23,231 bases of DNA from an uncultured Eubacteriales bacterium (GCA_902492015.1 CABUJR010000020.1:1-23231); one strand, 5' to 3'; positions 1-7,560 are shown, counted from the stretch's first letter. Numbers and translations are program-made. The notes: a model not told the origin generated them from the sequence alone.

Positions 1-1357
1 TTTTAGATAATAATATTTTCAAAAAATAAAATTTATTTTTATTAAAAATTTTAATAAAATAGCAGATAAAAATATAATATACAATTATTGTAAAAAATTT
101 AGGAGTAGATAAATAAATTTTTGAAAAAGGAATTAAGTTTCCTAGCTCACTAATTTTAAACAAAATATGGATTAATCCATTTTCTATAATAATCAAAAAA
201 TTTGTTATCTCAGGAAATAAATAAGACATAAATATTGATATATAGCCTATTCCTATTATGTATCCAATAAAAAATGAGACTAATATATTTGAAATAAAAA
301 AAGTTAATGAAAAAGTATTAAAGTAATAAATTATAATAGGAAAAATTAGAATTTGTGCAGATATACTAATAAACATATATTCAAAAATAATATTTCTTTT
401 AATATTCACTCTTTTTTCAAATAACTTAATAAAGAATTTATAAAAAAATATGATACCTAAAGTAGCTGAAAAAGATAACCACATACCAATATCAAATATA
501 TAAAATGGATTTATGAATAGAATAATTATAAATGAAAAAAACATACTAAAAACTATATTGTTTTTCCTATGAAAATTAAAACTTATGATATTAATTATAG
601 TCATTAAACATGCTCTTATACACGATACTGTTCCACCAGTTAATATCAAAAAAAATAATAAAATAAAAATTAAAATATACTTTCTAATCTTTTTACTTGC
701 TATAATTTTTTCTAAAAAATACTCTATTCCTATTATTATATAAGAAATATGCATACCAGAAATTGCTAGAATATGTGATATACTGCTTACCCTAAAATTT
801 TCTTTAATCTGTTCATCTATATTTTTAGAATTTCCTAAAAGTATTCCTTTTAAAAATTCTGAGTATTCACTTTCATATAATTCATCTAATTTATCATATA
901 AAGTTTTAGTTATATTTCCAAATATATAATAAAAATCTTTTTTGCAATATATCTTTTCTATTTTCTCTGAATTAATAATTCCATAAATTTTTTCTTTTTT
1001 CAAATAATTTCTATAATTATATCCCTTATAATTTCTTGCTTGTTCTCCTTTTTCAAAAACACCTTTTACTAAAATGACATCACCAGGAAATAATTTTGAA
1101 TTCTTTTCTGTATATAAAATTAATTTAGTATTTTTAAATTTGTTATATTTTGTATTTGATAAAATATCTTTCATTTCAATTATTTTTAAAATATACTTAT
1201 CTTTATAATCTTTCTCTTCTTTTAAATACATCACTTCTGCAATAAATTCTACATTAGATGCCTTCTCTGGATATATTTTCTCAAATAAAAAAACAAAGAC
1301 TATGTTTTTTAATAAACACAGCCCCAATATTATAAATATTAAAATTTTTTTACTAAT
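1..1357 (-). CDS. comEC: ComEC/Rec2-family DNA-uptake channel protein, 3' end beyond window
   Basis: ComEC forms the inner-membrane channel that passes single-stranded DNA into the cell during natural transformation. About 452 codons are visible and the frame stays open to base 1, so the C-terminus lies outside. Read from the minus strand it has an N-terminal hydrophobic segment, then a DUF4131-like OB region with PGDVILVKG (about residue 91) and RNYKGYNYRNYL (about 104). The competence domain follows, with LAISGMHI (about 197), GGTVSCIRA (about 239) and WLSFSATLGI (about 290), then many membrane segments. These motifs are diagnostic for the family. Whether a C-terminal metallo-beta-lactamase domain follows cannot be seen. 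It lies 26 bases after the NlpC/P60 gene and is probably the last visible gene of the aspS operon. No ATG fits: the well-spaced SD AAGGAG points to an ATT codon at 1355-1357. A TTG at 1325-1327 is the fallback, but has no SD. Confidence 0.9.
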   Translation of the reverse strand, partial: MSKKILIFIILGLCLLKNIVFVFLFEKIYPEKASNVEFIAEVMYLKEEKDYKDKYILKIIEMKDILSNTKYNKFKNTKLILYTEKNSKLFPGDVILVKGVFEKGEQARNYKGYNYRNYLKKEKIYGIINSEKIEKIYCKKDFYYIFGNITKTLYDKLDELYESEYSEFLKGILLGNSKNIDEQIKENFRVSSISHILAISGMHISYIIIGIEYFLEKIIASKKIRKYILIFILLFFLILTGGTVSCIRACLMTIINIISFNFHRKNNIVFSMFFSFIIILFINPFYIFDIGMWLSFSATLGIIFFYKFFIKLFEKRVNIKRNIIFEYMFISISAQILIFPIIIYYFNTFSLTFFISNILVSFFIGYIIGIGYISIFMSYLFPEITNFLIIIENGLIHILFKISELGNLIPFSKIYLSTPKFFTIIVYYIFICYFIKIFNKNKFYFLKILLSK

Positions 1358-1368
1358 TTTTTCTCCTT
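1355..1368 (-). promoter_or_regulatory. SD plus apparent ATT start of comEC
   Basis: On the minus strand AAGGAG (1363-1368) is followed by five A residues and then ATT AGT AAA AAA in the comEC frame. The spacing is right for initiation, but the codon is ATT. No ATG, GTG or TTG lies in this frame between the SD and the TTG at 1325-1327. Confidence 0.5.
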
Positions 1369-1383
1369 TTCTTCCCCAAACAA

Positions 1384-2802
1384 TTACTCTACAATTCTTC
1401 TAGCAGAAATTAAACGTTCATTATAATATGTATTGGTATTCAAATTATCTATAACTACACCTCTTTCAGGGTTTGCAGAATGAATAAAATTTCCATCTCC
1501 TATATATATTGCTGTATGACCTACATTAGATTTTTCTTCATTATAAAAAATTATTAAATCACCAATTTGCATACTTTCTCTACTAACTTCTGTTCCACTA
1601 CTACTTTGACTTATAGATGTTGTTCCTAAATTATATCCAAAATTAGAATACACATATCTTGTAAAACCAGAGCAATCAAAACCTACTTCTGGAGTCTTTC
1701 CACCTACAATATATTTTGTACCTAAATATTGTTTTGCATATTCTGCAACTTCAACCCCATTATTTGCAGAAATAACTTGTTCATTTTTAATTTCGCTTTC
1801 AACACTAGTAACTTCATTATTTGTTTCTAATCTACTTTCTGTAATGCTTCTCGATGTTATATCTCTATTTTCTTGTAAAGTTATTAAATCTTTACTAACA
1901 TATCCTGAGGTATTTTCATAATTTATTTTATACCAATCACCTTCTACTGCTATTATTGTAACAGTATCATTATAATCTAAAAATCCAATTCTTTCTGATG
2001 TACTACTTGCCTCTGCCCTTACATTTGCTGTTTCAACATTAACAATTCCACTCGTACGAGTTTCATTTGATTCTGAACCACTTTCGCTATTTTGTTCATT
2101 ATTTTCTTCTTCTGGTTCTTTATTAGCATCTTCAGTATTTCCAGTTGTTCCTGTATTTTCTTTGCCTTCTGATACTTTTACTTTTGTTATCCATCCTGTC
2201 ACTGTACCATCTGTTACTTTTATCCAATTATTTATTTCATCTAATTTTGTTAATTCTTTTCCAGCTTCAAATTGTGCAACAGTTATAGACATCAAATTAG
2301 GATTTAATTTTAAACCTATAATTGAATTTGATACAACATTTCCAGAATCATTAACTGTATTATTGTTTTCAGCAGTAGTCTCATTGTTTACCAAATTATC
2401 TGCGCTATTATTGTTATCATTTGAAGTATTGTTTGCACTATTGTTATTAGTATTTGTATTTGTGTTATTATCTACATTAGAATTTGCATTACTATTTGAA
2501 GTAGTTGTTGTATTTGTTTGAGTATTTGAATTAGTGTTTGAAGTTCCAGATGTTTCTACAAATTCTTTTTTTACATACCCTGTACTATCTTGATATTTTA
2601 CTCTATACCAATCTCCTTCTTCGCTCAATATTTCTATTTCATCACCTTGGTATGCATTTGTTATTATATCTGACTCTGTAGACATTTCTCTTCTAATTCT
2701 AACAGCTGAAGCTGTTACTTTCCCAGTAGCTGCAAAGCTTTTTCCTATTAAAACACAAATTATTATAACAGTAATTAAAGAAACTTTTTTAAAAATATTC
2801 AT
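1384..2802 (-). CDS. Secreted NlpC/P60 peptidoglycan hydrolase with SH3 domains
   Basis: This is a 472-residue exported cell-wall enzyme, predicted to cleave peptide stems of peptidoglycan. A signal peptide spans about residues 1-25 (a lysine pair, a hydrophobic core, then SFAA). Bacterial SH3 domain 1 is at about 27-84, a degenerate SH3-like domain at about 160-212 (ending NNWIKV...VTGWITKVKV), and SH3 domain 3 at about 252-308. The NlpC/P60 catalytic domain covers about 351-471, with Cys377 in FDCSGF, His429 in VGHTAIYI and His441 in FIHSAN as the likely catalytic set. Domains 1 and 2 are joined by an unusually long Asn/Thr/Ser linker (about 86-160), and an acidic linker (about 211-250) precedes domain 3. 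It lies 11 bases downstream of aspS, so it is probably cotranscribed. Substrate specificity cannot be read from the sequence. Confidence 0.93.
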   Translation of the reverse strand: MNIFKKVSLITVIIICVLIGKSFAATGKVTASAVRIRREMSTESDIITNAYQGDEIEILSEEGDWYRVKYQDSTGYVKKEFVETSGTSNTNSNTQTNTTTTSNSNANSNVDNNTNTNTNNNSANNTSNDNNNSADNLVNNETTAENNNTVNDSGNVVSNSIIGLKLNPNLMSITVAQFEAGKELTKLDEINNWIKVTDGTVTGWITKVKVSEGKENTGTTGNTEDANKEPEEENNEQNSESGSESNETRTSGIVNVETANVRAEASSTSERIGFLDYNDTVTIIAVEGDWYKINYENTSGYVSKDLITLQENRDITSRSITESRLETNNEVTSVESEIKNEQVISANNGVEVAEYAKQYLGTKYIVGGKTPEVGFDCSGFTRYVYSNFGYNLGTTSISQSSSGTEVSRESMQIGDLIIFYNEEKSNVGHTAIYIGDGNFIHSANPERGVVIDNLNTNTYYNERLISARRIVE

Positions 2803-2813
2803 AAATACCTCTT

Positions 2814-4577
2814 TTAATTATTATTATCCAAATTTAATTTTATATGTACTTCTTCTAATTGTTTATCTAATACTTTTGATGGTGCATTCATCATAACATC
2901 TCTTGCTTTTTTGTTTTTAGGAAAAGCTATTACTTCTCTTATATTATCTTCTTTAGCAAGAAGCATTATAATTCTATCAAGTCCTGGAGCTGCTCCAGCA
3001 TGTGGTGGAGTTCCATAACTAAAAGCATTAAATAAAGCTCCAAATTTTCCTTTTACATCTTCTACTGTATATCCTGCAATTTCAAATGCTTTTATCATTA
3101 TTTCTTGGTCATGATTTCTAACTGCACCAGACAATATTTCATATCCATTACATACAGCATCATATTGATATGCATAAATATCAAGTGGATCTTTATTTCC
3201 TAATGCTTCTAAACCACCTTGTGGCATAGAGAATGGATTATGATTGAAATCTATTGTTCCTTCATCAGATAACTCATACATTGGAAAATCTACTATGAAA
3301 CAGAATCTATAAGCATCTTTTTCTAATAAATCAAGTTCATTTCCTAATTTTATTCTAACATCTCCAGCAATTTTAACAGCCTTGTTATAATCATCAGCAA
3401 TAAAGAATATTGCTGAATTTGGTTTTATATTCATTTTATTGAATATTTTTTCTTTTCTATTTTCATCTATAAATTTACTAATTCCGCCATTTAAATTGTT
3501 TTCATTATCTACTTTTACCCAAGCTAAACCTTTTGCTCCTAATTCTTCTACTGCATAATTAGACATATTATCAAAGAATTTTCTTGGTTTTTCTTCCATA
3601 TTTTCTACTGTAATTGCTTTTACAGTTTTATTTTTAAAAGCATTAAATTCTGTACCTTCAAATATATCTGTTAAATCAGAAATTACTAATGGATTTCTTA
3701 AATCTGGTTTGTCTGTTCCATATTTTTCCATAGATTCTCTATATGGAATTCTTACAAAAGGTCCTTCATCAACTTTCCAATCTGTATTTGCTTTAAATAC
3801 TTTAGGTAAAACTTCTTCTATAACTGCAAATACATCTTCTTGTGTTGCAAAACTCATTTCAAAATCTAATTGATAAAACTCTCCTGGTGAACGATCTGCT
3901 CTTGGATCTTCATCTCTAAAACATGGAGCTATTTGATAATATTTTTCAAATCCAGACACCATTAGTAGTTGTTTAAATTGTTGTGGTGCTTGTGGAAGAG
4001 CATAAAATTCTCCTGGATGTAATCTGCTAGGTACTAAAAAGTCTCTTGCACCTTCTGGTGAAGAATTTGCAAGTATTGGAGTTTGAATTTCCGTAAAACC
4101 TAATTCATCCATTGCACTTCTAAAATCCTTCAATATTTTAGAACGAAGTAAAATGTTTTTATGTATTTTATCATTTCTTAAATCTAGAAACCTATATTCT
4201 AATCTAAGATCTTCTCTAACATTTTGTCCTTCTACATTTATTTCAAAAGGTAAAGAACTTCTACATTTACCTAATATTCTTACTTCATTTGCTATAATTT
4301 CAATATCACCAGTAGGAATTTTATCATTTTTACTTGCTCTTTCAACTACTTTTCCTGTTACTGAAATTGTACATTCTTTTACTATTTCTTTAACATTATC
4401 TATATTCGCTTCTTCTGAAATTACTATTTGTGTTATTCCATGTTCATCTCTTAGATCAATAAACATCATTTTTCCTAAATTTCTAATTGTTTGTACAAAA
4501 CCTGCTAATCTAACTTCTTTATCTATATCTGTTATTCTAAGTTCTCCACAATTATTTGTCTTATATTCATTCACCAT
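2814..4577 (-). CDS. aspS: Aspartyl-tRNA synthetase, bacterial type
   Basis: AspRS charges tRNA-Asp with aspartate in the cytoplasm. The 587-residue length is normal for the bacterial form. An N-terminal OB-fold anticodon-binding domain spans about 1-105. The class II core carries motif 2 (CFRDEDPRADR, about 219-229) and motif 3 (GAAPGLDRI, about 528-536), and the GAD insertion domain lies at about 283-410. The motif 2 region reads RSPGEFYQLDFEMSF rather than the RQPEF-type sequence of Escherichia coli, and later SGAVRNH is seen. From memory this matches the alphaproteobacterial-style subtype. Whether it also charges tRNA-Asn is an inference that sequence alone cannot settle. The ATG has GGGAGG upstream with a long (about 12-base) spacing. 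It is the first gene of the aspS-NlpC-comEC run. The 5' leader is only about 60 bases, too short for a T-box. Confidence 0.98.
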   Translation of the reverse strand: MVNEYKTNNCGELRITDIDKEVRLAGFVQTIRNLGKMMFIDLRDEHGITQIVISEEANIDNVKEIVKECTISVTGKVVERASKNDKIPTGDIEIIANEVRILGKCRSSLPFEINVEGQNVREDLRLEYRFLDLRNDKIHKNILLRSKILKDFRSAMDELGFTEIQTPILANSSPEGARDFLVPSRLHPGEFYALPQAPQQFKQLLMVSGFEKYYQIAPCFRDEDPRADRSPGEFYQLDFEMSFATQEDVFAVIEEVLPKVFKANTDWKVDEGPFVRIPYRESMEKYGTDKPDLRNPLVISDLTDIFEGTEFNAFKNKTVKAITVENMEEKPRKFFDNMSNYAVEELGAKGLAWVKVDNENNLNGGISKFIDENRKEKIFNKMNIKPNSAIFFIADDYNKAVKIAGDVRIKLGNELDLLEKDAYRFCFIVDFPMYELSDEGTIDFNHNPFSMPQGGLEALGNKDPLDIYAYQYDAVCNGYEILSGAVRNHDQEIMIKAFEIAGYTVEDVKGKFGALFNAFSYGTPPHAGAAPGLDRIIMLLAKEDNIREVIAFPKNKKARDVMMNAPSKVLDKQLEEVHIKLNLDNNN

Positions 4578-4642
4578 ATTTATAACAATCCTCCCTGCTA
4601 TATTTACTTGTTGTACACAATTTACTCGCCATTAGTGGATTT

Positions 4643-4671
4643 ATTATACAATATTTGCGTTTTTTTTTCAA
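4643..4671 (-). promoter_or_regulatory. Sigma-A-type promoter of aspS operon
   Basis: On the minus strand TTGAAA (4666-4671) and TATAAT (4643-4648) are separated by exactly 17 bases. Transcription would start near 4636, giving a leader of about 60 bases. Confidence 0.8.
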
Positions 4672-4680
4672 TATATCATA

Positions 4681-4730
4681 AAAAAAGATATTAGATAATT
4701 TACTTTTTTTGCAAATTATCTAATACCTTA
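4681..4730 (-). terminator. Intrinsic terminator after the SUMF1-fold gene
   Basis: Arms 4690-4701 (ATTAGATAATTT) and 4713-4724 are perfect complements around an 11-base loop. Read on the minus strand the second arm runs into a T-rich tract (4681-4686), as expected for the end of the gene stopping at 4747. The stem is AT-only apart from one G-C pair. Confidence 0.75.
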
Positions 4731-4746
4731 TCTTTATTATTCAAAT

Positions 4747-5886
4747 TTAATTTACATGTTTATATAAAACTAATCTAAATCCCCAATAAGGATTTACTGA
4801 ATTTTCTGCATATCCAATATTACTTGATGGTGTTCTTTTCAAACTTGCTCCACCTGAACGAACAACTCTTTTTATTAAATTTTCTTCATCATCCTTTTTA
4901 TTTTTAGATGAGTCATCACCTATTTCTTTATAAATTTCTGTAGACCATTCTCTTACATTTCCAGCCATATCACAAATATTATTTACTATATCTTGTTCGG
5001 TTGTTCCAGTTGGATAAATTGTTCCACTATAATTTCCATAGTTCGTGCTTGATGAATAATTTTCATAAGTTTGGTCTATCCATTTTAAAGCTGTATCCCA
5101 TGCATAACTGTTAATAATTGAAGTGTAACAATCTGTATATCCAAAAGCTTCTGCTGATTTTTCTGCATAATCTATTGCATCTAAATAAGATATATTTGTC
5201 CATGGAACTTTACCTACCATGCTTGCTGCAACTGTTTCTCCATCTTTTTCAAATTGAGACGCTTCTACTCTTCCCATATAAAAACCATAATATTGACTTA
5301 CACTATTAACTAATGCAGTAGCATCTCCTCCACTTTCTTCATAATTTGGATTAAGTGCATTTTCACGTTCTAGTTTTCCACTTGCTACTGGTATCCATAC
5401 ATATTGATTACCATCACCATCTTCAATTACAAAACCTTCTTCAACAGAATCATTTATAACTGAAAAACCTTCTGGAACATAAGGATTATCAGCAGAAATT
5501 TCTGCTATTTCTGTAACATCTATACTTAATGAATCTGATTCTCCATTTTCACATCTTGCAAAAAATTCATAGCTACCATTTTCATCAACTTCAAATGTAG
5601 CAGTATCTCCTGGTATTGCTTCTCCAGTTGGAAGAACAATCTCTTTTATTCCTCCTTCATCTGTTGTTGTTGCTTTAACTGTTATTGTTACTTTTTGAGG
5701 ATTTTCCTCATCATCCATTTGTTTACTTAAATTTATAACTGGTTTTGTTGCAGTTTCTCCTGAAACTTGTTCTTGGGGCTGTTCTGTTTGTGTATCTCCT
5801 GTCACAATAGAAAAAATAAAAAGTCCTATTGCAATTACAACAGCTATTAATACTACTATTATTACTGGTGAAAATTTACTTCCCAT
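4747..5886 (-). CDS. Membrane-anchored protein with SUMF1/FGE-like C-terminal domain
   Basis: This 379-residue protein has one N-terminal membrane segment (about residues 8-30), so the rest is probably extracellular. Residues about 48-128 look like an Ig-like beta domain (alternating strands, VTITVKATTTDEGGIKEI). From about 150 to the end lies a formylglycine-generating-enzyme-like (SUMF1, C-type-lectin-like) domain with YVWIPVASG (162-170), YYGFYMGRVEAS, NICDMAGNVREW (303-314), RVVRSGG (340-346) and a final YWGFRLVLYK. The cysteine pair that makes true FGE catalytic, which normally follows the RGG element, is absent. Binding or structural use of the fold is therefore more likely than sulfatase activation. 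The gene stands alone, with SD AAAGGAG, a candidate promoter and a terminator on either side. Its role is unknown. Confidence 0.85.
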   Translation of the reverse strand: MGSKFSPVIIVVLIAVVIAIGLFIFSIVTGDTQTEQPQEQVSGETATKPVINLSKQMDDEENPQKVTITVKATTTDEGGIKEIVLPTGEAIPGDTATFEVDENGSYEFFARCENGESDSLSIDVTEIAEISADNPYVPEGFSVINDSVEEGFVIEDGDGNQYVWIPVASGKLERENALNPNYEESGGDATALVNSVSQYYGFYMGRVEASQFEKDGETVAASMVGKVPWTNISYLDAIDYAEKSAEAFGYTDCYTSIINSYAWDTALKWIDQTYENYSSSTNYGNYSGTIYPTGTTEQDIVNNICDMAGNVREWSTEIYKEIGDDSSKNKKDDEENLIKRVVRSGGASLKRTPSSNIGYAENSVNPYWGFRLVLYKHVN

Positions 5887-5921
5887 AATATTTTTCTCCT
5901 TTTGTATAATCTATATAAAAT

Positions 5922-5950
5922 ATTAAACCATATATTATATATTTTTTCAA
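5922..5950 (-). promoter_or_regulatory. Candidate promoter of the SUMF1-fold gene
   Basis: On the minus strand TTGAAA (5945-5950) and TTTAAT (5922-5927) are 17 bases apart. The -10 box is imperfect, and other AT-rich boxes nearby could serve instead. Confidence 0.4.
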
Positions 5951-5984
5951 ATATTTTTATAAATTATTTTCCTATAATATAAAA

Positions 5985-6026
5985 AAATATATCATATTTA
6001 TCTTAAAAAGTAAATATGATATATTT
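5985..6026 (-). terminator. Intrinsic terminator after rpmA
   Basis: Arms 5985-6000 (AAATATATCATATTTA) and 6011-6026 are perfect 16-base complements around a 10-base loop. On the minus strand the hairpin is followed by a run of T. It closes the rplU-rpmA transcript. Confidence 0.8.
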
Positions 6027-6038
6027 CTATTTTATTAT

Positions 6039-6296
6039 TTATTCTGCTGGATAAACACTTACTTGTTTTTTATCTTTACCTTTTCTTTCAAATTTAACTG
6101 TTCCATCTATTAAAGCAAATAAAGTGTCATCGCTACCAATTCCTACATTATTTCCTGGATGCACATTTGTTCCTCTTTGTCTTATTATGATATTTCCAGC
6201 TTTTACTATTTGTCCGTCAGATTTCTTTACACCAAGTCTTTTTGACTCACTATCTCTTCCGTTCTTAACACTACCTTGACCTTTTTTATGTGCCAT
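6039..6296 (-). CDS. rpmA: 50S ribosomal protein L27, no Prp-cleaved leader
   Basis: L27 sits at the peptidyl-transferase centre of the large subunit. The 85-residue sequence is full length for the mature form, with KKGQGSVKNGRDSESKRLG at the N-terminus and the basic, glycine-rich core after it. The protein starts MAHKKG, as in Escherichia coli. It lacks the roughly nine-residue leader ending in FFA that most Bacillota remove with the Prp protease. The frame upstream of the ATG reads SESF with no such leader encoded. SD AAAGGAG lies about 10 bases before the ATG. It follows rplU by 66 bases with no prp (ysxB) gene between them. Confidence 0.97.
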   Translation of the reverse strand: MAHKKGQGSVKNGRDSESKRLGVKKSDGQIVKAGNIIIRQRGTNVHPGNNVGIGSDDTLFALIDGTVKFERKGKDKKQVSVYPAE

Positions 6297-6362
6297 GAAA
6301 GATTCACTCCTTTCGCTCTGTATTTTATTTATAACACATTTTTATTTTTCTAAGTTATAAAA

Positions 6363-6713
6363 TTATTTAGCTGCTTTTTCAGTTTTTTCTGTCTTTTCAG
6401 CTTTAATTTTTATTGAAGAAATTTCTACTTTTGTGTAGTCTTGTCTATGTCCTCTAGTTTTTCTTTCATTCTTTTTAGCTTTATATTTAAAAACTAAAAT
6501 TTTCTTTCCTCTACCTTGAGAAACAACTTTTCCTTCAACTTTAGCACCTGTAACATAAGGATTTCCAACTTGTATTTTTCCATCATTAGATACTAAAACA
6601 ACTTTATCAAAAGAAACTTTTTTTCCTTCTTCTGTATCTAATTTTTCAAAATATACAACATCTCCTTCTTGTACTTTGTATTGTCTACCACATGCTTCAA
6701 TTATTGCGTACAT
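6363..6713 (-). CDS. rplU: 50S ribosomal protein L21
   Basis: L21 is a 23S rRNA-binding protein of the large subunit. MYAIIEACGRQYKVQEGD is the standard family N-terminus, and the C-terminal RNA-binding stretch KKNERKTRGHRQDYTKVEI is present. At 116 residues it is slightly longer than usual because of a lysine/glutamate-rich tail (about 104-116), which may be disordered. It is the first gene of the rplU-rpmA pair, with a strong SD (GGGAGGTG) and a leader of roughly 160 bases behind a near-consensus promoter. That arrangement fits leader-mediated autoregulation, known for L21 operons in Bacillota. Confidence 0.97.
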   Translation of the reverse strand: MYAIIEACGRQYKVQEGDVVYFEKLDTEEGKKVSFDKVVLVSNDGKIQVGNPYVTGAKVEGKVVSQGRGKKILVFKYKAKKNERKTRGHRQDYTKVEISSIKIKAEKTEKTEKAAK

Positions 6714-6876
6714 TTAAAATGCACCTCCCTTTTCGTATACTCGCTAACTTCCAACTTAGGTAACTATATGTAATTTTAATACACAAAACTTTGCAAATTT
6801 TGTTTAAGCAAAGATTAATTTTTGTATATTTATCTTATTAAATAGTCTTTAAAAACCTTAGCTAAGCAGTTTACAG
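6714..6876 (-). promoter_or_regulatory. rplU 5' leader, candidate L21 regulatory RNA
   Basis: The region runs from the predicted start (about 6876) to the rplU ATG. It contains a small hairpin with arms 6789-6794 and 6808-6813 (CTTTGC/GCAAAG) and ends in a strong SD. L21 leaders are a known class in Bacillota, but I could not match this one to a consensus structure, so the class assignment is inference. Confidence 0.4.
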
Positions 6877-6882
6877 TAATAA

Positions 6883-6911
6883 ATTTTAACACAGCTTGCA
6901 AATTTTGTCAA
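6883..6911 (-). promoter_or_regulatory. Sigma-A promoter of rplU-rpmA
   Basis: On the minus strand TTGACA (6906-6911) and TAAAAT (6883-6888) are 17 bases apart. This is the best -35 box in the window, as expected for a ribosomal protein operon. Confidence 0.85.
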
Positions 6912-7029
6912 GAAAAACTTTCAAATTTCAGCTAAAAACCTTCTTTTGTATATAGTTTTTATTTAACCAAATTAAGAATAAAACATACTAAAATCTTTTT
7001 AATTTATCTAGAAGATTATGAGCAATAAA

Positions 7030-7054
7030 AATTCTCCGGCTTAGCCGGAAAATT
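7030..7054 (-). terminator. GC-rich hairpin, second terminator
   Basis: TCCGGC (7035-7040) and GCCGGA (7044-7049) pair around a 3-base loop. After one mismatch the outer AATT/AATT pairs too. On the minus strand it runs into GAATTTTTATT, a modest T tract. It lies just past a stronger terminator, so it probably backs it up. Confidence 0.5.
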
Positions 7055-7065
7055 ACTTACATCAA

Positions 7066-7095
7066 AAAAGATAGTAAATAAATTTACTATCTTTT
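7066..7095 (-). terminator. Intrinsic terminator of the 126-residue gene
   Basis: Arms 7066-7078 (AAAAGATAGTAAA) and 7083-7095 are perfect complements with a 4-base loop. On the minus strand the stem ends in a T run. It lies 22 bases past the stop codon. Confidence 0.8.
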
Positions 7096-7116
7096 ACATT
7101 TATATTTTATAATATT

Positions 7117-7497
7117 TTAGTGAGTTCTTGAGTCTCTTTCTCTTCCACCTGGTTGTCTTTCATGATTTTCTAATTCTCCTGCTGGTCTTACAGATACATT
7201 TGAGCCTTTTACCTTTTCCATTGTTTGATCATCTCTGAAATCTGTTTTATCACTAGGAGTTAATTTTACACCATTTTCTATTTTTTGATTTACTCTTTCA
7301 GCATCTCTTTCATTTTCTCTTAAAGCTCTCATTAATTCAGCTACTTCTGTTTTAGACATTTTGCCATCTTTTACAGCAACAGCACCAGAAGTAGTTAAAC
7401 CTTCTCCTGCAGTTTCTACATATAAATTTGGATCATCAGAAACAAATTTCTTTAATCCAGCTCCTATTCCTTTCAAAACACTATTTATAAAACCCAT
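7117..7497 (-). CDS. Hypothetical 126-residue charged protein
   Basis: I do not recognise the family. The first 20 or so residues (MGFINSVLKGIGAGLKKFV) look like an amphipathic helix without a cleavage site. A glycine/valine segment follows (TAGEGLTTSGAVAVKDG), then a highly charged predicted helix (about 48-73, EVAELMRALRENERDAERV), and a hydrophilic, probably disordered tail rich in Arg, Asp and Glu. It has its own promoter and terminator and so is monocistronic, between rpoD and rplU. Support for it being real comes from its coding composition, its own transcription signals and the in-frame ATG. Upstream in this frame a TAA occurs soon after the SD, so the ATG at 7497 is the only sensible start. 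Its SD lies 27 bases from the ATG with a hairpin in between. Confidence 0.75.
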   Translation of the reverse strand: MGFINSVLKGIGAGLKKFVSDDPNLYVETAGEGLTTSGAVAVKDGKMSKTEVAELMRALRENERDAERVNQKIENGVKLTPSDKTDFRDDQTMEKVKGSNVSVRPAGELENHERQPGGRERDSRTH

Positions 7498-7530
7498 TTT
7501 ATCTTGGCTAAGCTATACTTAGCACTCCTC
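7498..7530 (-). promoter_or_regulatory. SD separated from ATG by a hairpin
   Basis: On the minus strand GAGGAG (7525-7530) is followed by one base, then GCTAAG (7518-7523), a 5-base loop, CTTAGC (7507-7512), nine bases and the ATG at 7497. The linear spacing is 27 bases, far too long. If the 6-bp stem folds, the effective spacing becomes about 10. No closer SD is seen. Confidence 0.55.
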
Positions 7531-7560
7531 TTTTCTTTCATTTTTCAAAATACTATTTAT

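Larger units (their letters stand above)
6714..7116. other. 403-base intergenic region between rplU and the 126-residue unknown gene
   Basis: From left to right it holds the rplU leader, the rplU promoter, about 110 bases with nothing recognised (6912-7029), a GC-rich hairpin (7030-7054) and the terminator of the gene at 7117. I saw no coding sequence or tRNA in either strand. Confidence 0.7.

Noticed and set aside
2162..2521. Hydrophobic plus-strand open frame inside the NlpC/P60 gene
   Set aside because: It mirrors the Asn/Thr-rich linker codons of the secreted hydrolase, has no SD, and the minus-strand protein is convincing.
4578..4642. T-box riboswitch upstream of aspS
   Set aside because: The promoter leaves only about 60 leader bases, and no T-box sequence or terminator/antiterminator pair is seen in it.
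7030..7054. REP-type repetitive extragenic element
   Set aside because: Only one copy is present in the window, and its place after a gene end fits a backup terminator.
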